A stretch of DNA of 64,000 nucleotides from Omphiscola glabra (lineage: Eukaryota > Mollusca > Gastropoda > Lymnaeidae): contig OZ024802.1 of the NCBI GenBank assembly GCA_964017045.1, positions 7,300,413-7,364,412 on the forward strand. The letters are read 5' to 3'. Shown here one piece after another: positions 1 through 8,348 of this stretch. Position 1 is the first letter of the stretch. Each line of letters starts with the position of its first letter. Position numbers and translations under genes: made by a program. The notes under the pieces are model-generated. The model was not told the DNA's origin, did not search any database, and saw only the letters and a program-made list of their open reading frames with translations.

Positions 1-509
1 ACCTGGTTGTGATATAGAAAATTTAAAAAAATATATATTAATTACTAAATAGTTATGAGGTTATTATTTACGCTATGGGGGAGGGGGGGTAAACTGCTTA
101 ATAATAAATAATTTTTAAAAAAACATTGCATGCAAAAAGGTTTCCATCACAAAAAAGTACTGATGACGTCATTTTATATTAAACGCAAATGGGGAAAAAA
201 ATCAACTTGCCTATAATGCAATTAGATTTAATCAAGAAATTTTCTAAATATTTCCACTTTTTAACTGAGTTAAAAAAGCATAAAAAATACTCTTTTTTAG
301 AATTAATTTTAAAATTGACGATCTGAAAAAACTAGACCCCAAAAAGTGGAATTAAAATGATAAACAAAATTGTTCACAAAAGCTTTGCTTTTTATTTATT
401 TATTTACTTTATTTTTTATTATTTTTAAATTTAGTTTCTAATGGATTCTCATCAAGAAAAATTAAATTTAAAAAAAAAGAGTCACGCAAATAAGTAGGTG
501 AGGCAGCTT
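1..509. other. AT-rich intergenic DNA, no feature seen
   Basis: Very AT-rich sequence with homopolymer runs of A and T and a short G run near 78-88. I see no open reading frame with coding character, no RNA gene and no clear repeat in it. Confidence 0.6.
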
Positions 510-580
510 GTTTAGGGCATATTGTTTAGGGCATATTGTTTAGGGCATATTGTTTAGGGCATATTGTTTAGGGCAGATTG
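510..580. repeat. 14-bp minisatellite, about 5 copies
   Basis: Direct tandem repeat of GTTTAGGGCATATT, almost identical between copies, with one variant last unit (GCAGATT). The TTTAGGG core resembles a telomere-like hexamer/heptamer, but the unit is 14 bp and the array is short, so it is a local minisatellite. Confidence 0.85.
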
Positions 581-1433
581 TTGATTATTATGATATTTAA
601 AGGAGGAAAGCTTTTGGGAACTTAATATACACAGACAAAGTCTTTAAAAATCTGTTTTTCAGAAAATTGTGCCCAAAAAAGTAGCAAAGGTTTGTAATAT
701 CTGTAACAGTAATTGATGGAACTTCCCCTGTTTGTGTGCGCCCATTACATTCTTAATTTATGTTTTAAATAATCAATTTCTAAAAGATTTCATTTTATCT
801 CAACATGCGTTGCATCAAGTATGTCTAAAAATTAAGCTAATATCTAAATTTGTAAAGGATGATGACATCATGCATGCTATATGTAGCAATCTACTCTACT
901 TTAAAGTCTATCATTTTTTTAATGAAATATTATTTGAAAACAGATTGCCAATTTTCGATACTGAGCCAGAACTATTATTAAAATGAAAGATCTGTATATC
1001 GATGTAACTGTAGTTTAATACCGAGTTATTAAAGTATTAAACGTGTGAATTTGCAAAAGAAAAAAAAATAATAATAATAATAATAAAAATTGCGAACAAC
1101 GGGAAGGAAAACTTCCGTTTATAATTAGGAGCAGGCAATTTTTCTTCGGGGGGTGGGGCACTTGACGTCCTCCTCGGAGGGGATGCCTGACAGAAAAACT
1201 GGCAGCAGATAGCGGTGAATTCTAAACCCAGATGGGGAAATGGGGTCACAGCTGACAGCTAGTTACAGGATGTTACATGTTCATAGTTGTAAGTGGCAAT
1301 GAAACAGGTCACAAGTGTGCAGCCCGGCATGTTTAGCACATAATCTTGTACAGGTTGTACACATTGGCCTGTACAAGTTGTCCACATTGGCCGGTACACT
1401 TTGTCCATAAATAAAAATGAAATATCTCTCTCA
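581..1433. other. intergenic DNA, no gene seen
   Basis: Contains an A/ATA-rich run (about 1058-1090), a more GC-rich patch at 1130-1260 with no coding character, and two or three imperfect copies of a roughly 24-bp motif (TTGGCCTGTACAAGTTGTCC) around 1348-1407. Open frames here (for example 732-986) lack family resemblance and look random. Confidence 0.55.
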
Positions 1434-1568
1434 TAGTAATTCGTGTGTCTATAATTACTATATAACCTGTTTGTGTGTCTATAATTACTATTTAACCTGT
1501 TTGTGTCTAGACTTACTATTTAACCTGTTTGTGTGTCTATAATTTTATATAATCTGTTTGTGTGTAGT
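1434..1568. repeat. about 31-bp minisatellite, 4 copies
   Basis: Four degenerate copies of a unit containing TTTGTGTGTCTATAATTACT followed by ATTTAACCTG. Copies differ by substitutions and small deletions. Confidence 0.8.
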
Positions 1569-1721
1569 TACCGATACTATGAATCAATCAATTTATAAAT
1601 GAAATAATTTAATATATTATATGTGGTCACTGATATGGTGACAATCTAAACTGTATTCATTTCTAACATCCCGTATGGTGCATACTTTTCTCTAAATATA
1701 TGTTAGTCCGTAGATTTGAAC

Positions 1722-2465
1722 TCATGGGTAGCCAGATACCTATGCTGTGTGGTATCCAGGTGCACTACGCTATGTGGTAGCCAGATACCCTACGCTGTAT
1801 GGTAGCCAGAAACCCCACGCTGTGTGGTAGCCAGATACCCTACGCTGTGTGGTAGCCAGATATCCTAAGCTGTGTGGTAGCCAAATACCCTAAGCTTTAT
1901 GGTAGCCAGATACCCTACGCTGTGTGGTAGCCAGATACCCTAAGATTTGTGGCAGCCAGGTGCACTACGCTCTGTGGTAGCAAGATACCCTACGCTGTGT
2001 GGTAGCCAGATACCCCACGCTGTGTGGTAGCTAGATACCCTAAGCTTTGTGGCAGCCAGTTGCACTACGCTGTGTGGTAGCCAGATACCCTACACTGTGT
2101 GGCAGCTAGATATCCTACGCTGTGTTGTAGCAAGGTACCCTACGCTGTGTGGTAGCCAGGTACCCTACGCTGTGTTGTGGTCAGATACCCTACGCCGTGT
2201 GGTAGCCAGATACCCTAAGCTATGTGGCAGCCAGGTGCACTACGCTGTGGGGAAGCCAGATACCCTATGCTATGTGGTAGGCAGATATCCTACGCTGTGT
2301 AGTAGCTGGATATCCTACGCTGTGTGGTAGCCAGGTACACTTCGCTATGTAGTAGCCATGTACCCTACGTTATGTGGTAGCCAGATGATGTACTCTTTTG
2401 ACACCCAGATACCCCATGCACCCTATGTGGTAGCCAGATACCTTAACAGTGACAAATACCCTAAC
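1722..2465. repeat. 25-bp minisatellite, about 30 copies
   Basis: Long tandem array whose consensus is TGTGGTAGCCAGATACCC followed by TACGCTG. Copies vary at a few fixed positions (AGATA/AGGTG, CCC/TCC, TACGC/TAAGC), giving mixed variant orders. Because 25 is not a multiple of three, an open frame of 93 codons (2049-2330) runs through all three phases and shows the same words (RYPTLCGSQ) repeatedly; I regard it as a by-product of the array, not a gene. Confidence 0.9.
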
Positions 2466-2843
2466 ATGTGGTAGGCAGATACCATATTGTGTGCTTGTCA
2501 GAAACCATAATATGTTGTAAGATACCGTACTATGTGGGTTTCGATTCTTGCAGCCAACCGCCTTACACCTTGATCATATTCCATCGTGCTGGTACCCATA
2601 CAAATATGTGGCTATCAAAAAACAAGCCTGGTTTCATGACTGCCAAGTAATGTTAAATTAACTGTGAAGCTTTTATCGTTAAAAACTAATACCTATAGTG
2701 TGAAAGCAAATGGTTACAAGTTACATTAAATTTAGTTCACTAAATGACCGAACACCATGGTTACCATGAGTATTGTCGGCTAAGTTTTTATAAGTTTAAA
2801 AAGTATTTAAAAGCCCCTAGATGTGTCAGCATAAGCAGTATCA
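2466..2843. other. intergenic DNA, no gene seen
   Basis: Decaying fragments of the neighbouring 25-bp array to about 2535, then unique sequence without coding character. Confidence 0.5.
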
Positions 2844-2970
2844 ATGGCGCTACAGACCATGGAGGCCTCTGTTCTGCTTCATCACATCCTTCCAGTCGGA
2901 TCGATCCATGGCTTTTCATCTCCTCTCTCGCCCCCTCCACAGGTTATGTAAATCCGACTCCACGTCACTA
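2844..2970 (-). mobile_element. LINE (non-LTR retrotransposon) 3' end fragment
   Basis: On the minus strand a frame reads KAMDRSDWKDVMKQ then NRGLHGL and a stop (complement of 2850-2852). This matches the end of the LINE fragment at 14191 (KALVRSEWKEVVRQ, AKALHGL, stop), including the shared GTAGCGCCA just after the stop. An in-frame TGA lies just upstream, so only a short decayed 3' end remains. The clade cannot be told from this piece. Confidence 0.65.
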
Positions 2971-3529
2971 ACCATTTCAGTCTCGGTAGAGTATTTCCTA
3001 CTTTCTGTAGCCAAACCTTCAATTATGTGAGAAAAGGAGGAAATACCCGAGCATAGGAAGTAGTAAACAAAATCGTTGTCTAACTTTTGGAGGCCTCCTT
3101 CCCGTTATTTTTCTCCCTACATTTAAAGTTGACAGCAATTGTTCTTTCCACATCACAAATTTGGGCCCCCTTACGTATCCGGGGCCCTCGACAGCCCCAG
3201 CGGTTGCATGGCCCACGCGATGGTTTTGATAGCAAGCCCTGAAACTTGAAGTTATCTGTTGGTACTAAATTGGTGTAAAACAGCGACTATCTTGAACCAC
3301 TTCATTGAAGAGCTCTAGATCAAGACGGTAATATCTCACGTGCAGAAGACGGTAATATCTCACATGCAGAAGTCATTTTTTTTTAAAAACATCTGAAATT
3401 ATTCTAGATCTAGATGTAAAAAAATTAAAATCCAAACTAATATACTGTTACAGGGTAATTTATACACTGTTACATGGTAATTAATAAATGGTTGCAAAGT
3501 AACTAATACACTGAATTTGTTTGCTACAT
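2971..3529. other. intergenic DNA with one short duplication
   Basis: No coding signal. A 24-bp duplication (GACGGTAATATCTCAC, GTGCAGAA or ATGCAGAA) lies at 3324-3371. Another small repeat (CTGTTACAGGGTAATT and CTGTTACATGGTAATT) lies near 3445-3482. Confidence 0.55.
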
Positions 3530-3836
3530 GAAACCATCATGATGATTGTCTGTAGTATCAACAGTAAGTCTGGATCATGAATCCATCACGATGATTGTCT
3601 GTAGTATCAACAGTAAGTCTGAATCATGTAACCATCACGATGATCGTCTGTAGTATCAAGAGTAAGTCTGGATCATGAAACCATCACGATGATTGTCTGT
3701 AGTATTATACTAGTATCAACAGTAAGGCTGGATCATGTAACCATCACGATGATTGTCTGTAGTATCAACAGTAAGTCTGGATCATGAAACCATCACGATA
3801 ATTGTCTGTCGTATCAACAGTAAGGCTGGATCGTGT
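3530..3836. repeat. 49-bp minisatellite, about 6 copies
   Basis: Tandem copies of a unit containing CCATCACGATGATTGTCTGT, AGTATCAACAGTAAGTCTGG and ATCATGAA. One copy carries an 11-bp internal insertion (TATACTAGTAT) near 3702-3714. Confidence 0.9.
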
Positions 3837-3973
3837 AGGCTGTATGAGCTGTAGTTTATAGCATTGTATAGACTACAATATGTAACGACAATTTCGGTAA
3901 AGAGTCGGCAGCTACATGGAGTAAGCTACGTGGAGTAAGGGTATGGGCTACGACCAGTGGTATGTAGACGACA

Positions 3974-4507
3974 TGTTCCCCGTCATCTTTCCCCGTGAAT
4001 GAACTGTAGCTGACCCCAAGCTCCAAACCGCATTTTGGGTATGGCTAGCTAAAAATAGACTCTCTTGACCTTGTTTACAACTAAATAAAATTAATAGTCT
4101 GTATCCTTAGAATTCTGTGGAAAAATATGGAAAGGAAAACATTGTGTAAGGCCTTTCTAGAAAACAGACGATATATTTTTGCAATACGAGACAGTGATTT
4201 GTTGTGTGTGTAGACTCCTTTTCCTCGTTGTACCTTTTTACAACATTATATCTTCTTCAAAATTGTTCCGGTGCAAGCCAATCATTATTTTGTAAGTTGT
4301 AAGTCAATAGCTTTAATTTTATTTCTTTTTGATTTTGTAATTCATTATTAACTTAATAAAATTTATTAACTGTAATTGGTCCTGGTTTGGGATGGTATTC
4401 TCTGTTATTGTATTTAACATATGGTATGTCTTATGTGTACTGTTTTACAACGAGCCCTATGCGTAAATAAGAGATTAATTTCTCCATACTGATAACAGTA
4501 CGTAACA
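3974..4507 (+). mobile_element. diverged solo LTR related to the LTR element at 7442
   Basis: Long-range similarity to the LTRs at 7442-8023 and 13419-14019. Shared landmarks in the same order are GGCTAG with an A-rich run, TTGTTTAC, ACGAG, TTTGTTGTGTGTAGA, CCTCGTTGTA, GTTCCGGT, TTATTAACTGTAATT, CGAGCC and AGAGATTAA, ending at GTAACA. The ends are TG...CA. No internal region or second LTR follows, so it is best read as a solo LTR from an older insertion. The flanks GACA and ACCA give no convincing target duplication. The left boundary is approximate. Confidence 0.65.
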
Positions 4508-4649
4508 ACCAGTTTCTGGTGCAAAATTAGCTTCCTTGGTCTCTTAATCGTATAATCAAAATGGGTGGATTGAGCAGTCCAGGAAGAAAGAGGGAGAAAA
4601 GGAGAATGACGCTGATATAGACAAAAAGAGGTGTACAGACACCAACACA

Positions 4650-4948
4650 CAGGGTCGGATTTAAACAGTTCTGCGCCCTAGGCTAAAGCATATAATTCTG
4701 CGCCCTTGCTCCTCGGAAAGTTATTCATATCTTCCTATTTAATATGTAATCGTCTTTTTTTTTTAAATAACAACCTAAAACAGTTTTTGAACAACTTTAT
4801 AGTTGTAATTCAAATCTAAACTATAACAGCAGCAGCATTTTTACGACGCCCTTTCAAAATAATACTGAAAAGATTGTAAATATTTGGCTATTATTTCTTC
4901 TGCGCCCTAGGCTATGACCTAGATTTGCCCTATAGAAATCCGGCTTTG
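4650..4948. mobile_element. short inverted-repeat element (MITE), hAT-like ends
   Basis: The left end reads CAGGGTCGGATTTAAACAG and the right end AAATCCGGCTTTG, an imperfect terminal inverted repeat. GCGCCCTAGGCTA is repeated just inside both ends (4672 and 4903) in direct orientation. CAGGGCCGGATTT-type ends are common in non-autonomous hAT elements. The 8-bp flanks do not match, so superfamily assignment is tentative. Confidence 0.5.
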
Positions 4949-5697
4949 CCTACATTCAATCTCATTCCAATACATTTATTATATTGCGCAGATATGAATG
5001 AAGAAAATCTTAAACTTGTCCCAAGGGATATTACTCTTCACAAGAACTTATTCTGTAGCTAAGAAACTTTCTGAGTATGGGGATTCTCAGCCTTGTTCGG
5101 GCAAACTGCTCTGCACGGCATTAAAAAAATTTATATAATAATATAATAAACGGATATTTTCAAATTAAAAGCCTAAATATTCCCAATTCTGGGGCTGACG
5201 TTACATTTCAAAAGCACTGCACATGATACATGTCTGTATAATTCATTTATTGCACATTTGAGTCAATTGCAAAAATAAAATAAACATCTCTCGTCGAGTT
5301 TTGCATATAATAACATGCCTAATATATAACGAAGAGAGGTTTTTATAAGCTGCAGTAAAAGCATTATTTTATTTGTTATGGCTGCTGAAGAAAAATACTA
5401 CTAAGGCACAACACTAGAAGGACTCATGGTGAGTTGTTTTTTAAATAGAAGATTTCACTTCAAGGGACATAACTATTGCAAACAAAATTCTGACATTTAT
5501 TTGATTATTAGTTCCCTTAATTAAATTTAGATTTTTTTTTTTTTACTCAATTTTTTTAGTAGTTTGAGTATTATCGCCTGCTCAGAGCAATGCCTGATGA
5601 AAGCAAGATAGGTGGGGATTGATGACTCAACAGCGGTCAAGGGAACTCAAAACTCAGGGCCTATAAATTACAAGTATAGTTTTTAAACACTTTCCTG
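4949..5697. other. intergenic DNA, no feature seen
   Basis: AT-rich, with only short poly-A/T runs. No coding or structural signal was found. Confidence 0.5.
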
Positions 5698-5956
5698 CCT
5701 ATGATACGTGGGACTAATGCTGCAGTTAAAATCTGCCTTTGATACGTGGGACTATTGCTCCAGTTAAAAACTATATTTGATACGTGGGACTAATGCTCCA
5801 GTTAAAAACTGCCTTTGATATGTGGGAGTAATTGTTAAAAACTTCCTTTGATACGTGGGACTAATGCTCCAGTTAAAAACTGCCTTTGATATGTGGGAGT
5901 AATTGTTAAAAACTTCCTTTGATACGTGGGACTAATGCTCCAGTTAAAAACTCTCT
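5698..5956. repeat. minisatellite with alternating 37- and 31-bp monomers
   Basis: Monomers begin TTTGATACGTGGGACTAATG and CTCCAGTTAAAAACTG. From about 5810 a shortened monomer (TTTGATATGTGGGAGTAATT then GTTAAAAACT) alternates with the full one, and the 68-bp pair is itself repeated. This is a small higher-order repeat. Confidence 0.85.
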
Positions 5957-5998
5957 TAAGTTCTTTACTTGGTTGATAAATTTAAGCAATTGTTATTT

Positions 5999-6275
5999 TT
6001 ATGTATCTGCGTGTGTTGCTTGTGTGTATATGTGTGCTTTGTTTGTGTGCCTGACTGTGTTGTTTGTGTGTATCTGTATGCATTGTTGTATGTTTCTCTG
6101 TGTGTATCTGTGTGTGGTGTGTGTGTCTCTGTGTGTGTTGCTTTTGTGTATCTGTACGCATTGTTTGAATGCATCTCTGTGTGTTTTGTGTGTATCTGTG
6201 TGGTTTGTGTGTGTCTCTGTGTGTTGTTTGTGTGTTGTTTGCGTGTTGTTTGTATGTAGTTTGTGTGTTGTTGCT
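5999..6275. repeat. GT-rich simple-sequence tract
   Basis: Degenerate TGTGTG, TGTATCTG and TTGTTTGTGTG words through the interval. Open frames on both strands here have extremely biased composition (Cys/Val or Thr/His) and are low-complexity artefacts. Confidence 0.85.
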
Positions 6276-6648
6276 CTTATCAACTTTATTTTATCTTCAA
6301 ATGATAATTGCGCTGTATATATCTCAATAAAATACTTTTTTGTAATGAAATGGTTAACTCCTTCCGCTCCAGATCACATGTAATGATGCTTTCAAATCTC
6401 ATTAAACAAATACAAGTGTCGAACAAAACTCATTCTTATGTACCACCGTCACAATGTGATGGCCAAAAAATATTCTTATAGAATCGTCACATGGTCCAAC
6501 TCTTTGCTGACCTTGACACTCACAGGGTATTCTCATCCGCTCCACTTAGAGTCTAATTGATCTTCTTGTTAAAAAAAAAGTTGTATTATTAATTTTTTTT
6601 TAAATATATTTTTTTTAATCTTTCTACTGGATTCTCATCTAATTATTA
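6276..6648. other. intergenic DNA, no feature seen
   Basis: AT-rich, poly-T and poly-A runs around 6570-6620, no coding signal. Confidence 0.5.
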
Positions 6649-6770
6649 TAAACTACCACAAATGACATCCGAATAGCATTGCGTTTACTGTGTCACGGGT
6701 CCGAAAGGGGGCGCTGTGTGTCCGTGTACATTTTGACGAATGCTATTCGGATGTCATTTGTAGTAGTTTA
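6649..6770. mobile_element. 122-bp MITE with 32-bp terminal inverted repeats
   Basis: The left arm TAAACTACCACAAATGACAT continues CCGAATAGCATT. The right arm is its near-perfect reverse complement, with one mismatch in 32. The arms are separated by about 58 bp, and the outer TA at each end fits a TA target duplication as in Tc1/mariner-derived MITEs. There is no coding capacity. Confidence 0.8.
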
Positions 6771-7313
6771 TTTTAGTTAAAATGAAAAATTAAGTTTACA
6801 AACGTATAGTAAATTCAATTATATTTCATTTAAAACCTCATTTGGTCTTACAAACCCAGCAATAATATTTTAAATCGTTTTTTAATCTCAAACTCTCAAT
6901 TTTGGTACCCATTTACCAATAGGTGCAGCCTTTTCCAAATGCTCTAAAAATGAGAATTTAGTCTTTTTTTAATAAAAAATATTTTTACGTTTTTTTGTAG
7001 TACACATTTCTTCCCGGGGAAATGTCATAAAGAAACATTGATAACAAGAAAAATTTAAGTGCAAACACGTGATGATGTTCAAAGTGGTGTTCATAGTGGC
7101 AGTGGTGGATTCACTATAAGACGAAACGAAACCACGTAGAGAGGGGGGCATTAAAATTATCATTTAAAAATAATAGAGATATATTGAAATTAAAGTAATA
7201 ATAAAATGTACTTGCAATAATATGCATAAACTCATAACGGATTCCTTGCAATTTAAAGTTAATTTTCTAATATGGCGGCTTCTCAAGGGTCCTAGCGTCT
7301 GCGCGCCGAGGAA
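6771..7313. other. intergenic DNA, no gene seen
   Basis: AT-rich with a GC-richer patch at 7270-7310 just before the transposon stack. No supported feature. Confidence 0.5.
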
Positions 7314-7321
7314 TTCTAGAA
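7314..7321. repeat. left 8-bp target site of hAT element 1
   Basis: TTCTAGAA fits the known nTCTAGAn preference of hAT transposases. The partner at the right end is CTCTAAAG (14093-14100), 5 of 8 identical, so the duplication has diverged or the right copy was altered by the neighbouring insertion. Confidence 0.5.
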
Positions 7322-7441
7322 CAGCGTTCCCCAGATGGTAGTCCGCGGACAGTTACCAGTTGCCAGGTAACAGTTGCCAGTCCGGAGTAACATGAATATT
7401 TAGGGTCAAATATAAAGAAAATATAATGAATGAATTTAGGC

Positions 7442-8023
7442 TGTTATAAGGGATGACGTATTTTGAGACGCTTTGCCCGCCTTCCACGTGCATGACCTCT
7501 TTCAAGTCGGTCCTGTGTTGGGGCGGCTAGAAAAAAATATCCCTTTGTTGATACTTTTGTTTACTATCGTCCGTTTCTGTGGAACAGGATCGAACGATCT
7601 AGAGAAAACGAGAAGCAGTAAGACTGCGTATTACTTTTTCCAGAATGATCATCTGAAACTGAGTATAAAAGGGATAAGAATAAATGACGGGAGAGATTTT
7701 CCTTTCTTTGATTACGAGGCATGCTATGTGTCATTATTCTTTGTTGTGTGTAGAGATTTTTATTTCCTTGTATTTTTATATACAGTTCCGGTACCAGCAA
7801 ATCTGTAAGATTATAATTTTAATTATATTTCTCTTGCCGTTATTATTTAATTGAAGTTCACAAATTAAAAAGTTATTAATTGTAATTAGCTCTGGCCTTA
7901 ATTGTCGTTTTATTTGTTATTATTTTTAAATGTTGGTATTGTCCTTTATTGTGGACCGTTTCTAGAACGAGCCATAGTCTAAAATTAAGAGATTAAATTC
8001 TCAATTCATAACGGTCCGTAATA
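7442..8023 (+). repeat. 5' LTR
   Basis: Begins TGTTATAAGGGATGACG and ends CGGTCCGTAATA. It carries a TATAAAA box at 7664-7670, a plausible internal promoter. It differs from the 3' LTR by scattered substitutions and lacks a roughly 19-bp stretch present there at about 13750. An open frame of 111 codons starts at 7473 and an equivalent 120-codon frame lies in the other LTR; neither resembles a known protein. No clear tRNA primer-binding site follows: the nearest TGG at 8029 is not followed by a sequence I can match to a tRNA 3' end. Confidence 0.9.
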
Positions 8024-8348
8024 AATTGTGGGCTCTTCCGTGGATATATAGAATCCATATTGTTTATTTCTCACAAGCCCCCCAAATAAATTGGGTGACT
8101 CGTCCTTGGATGTTTTTGAATCCATAAATTTATTATTACACCAATAATAAATTGAGTGTTTGAGGATTTTTGACCCACTGTTTTCTTTAATTTACTCAGA
8201 CTAAATTGAGTATACGATACCATATTTTTGAACGATACCAATAACAGAGCTAGTTGCAATTTATTTTTGAAATTCTATTTTTTATAAGTGTGTTCACTAA
8301 GCTTGAACATTTATAAAACTTATATTGTTATAATTTGCCTGTGTCAAA

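Noticed and set aside
510..580. Interstitial telomeric repeat
   Set aside because: TTTAGGG occurs, but only once per 14-bp unit and in five copies; not a telomeric array.
2049..2330. 93-codon frame with repeated RYPTLCGSQ words
   Set aside because: It is produced by the 25-bp minisatellite cycling through three phases; no start context or flanking coding signal.
5965..6283. Overlapping open frames on both strands of 69-154 codons
   Set aside because: They lie in GT-rich simple sequence and give Cys/Val or Thr/His low-complexity peptides; no protein family resemblance.
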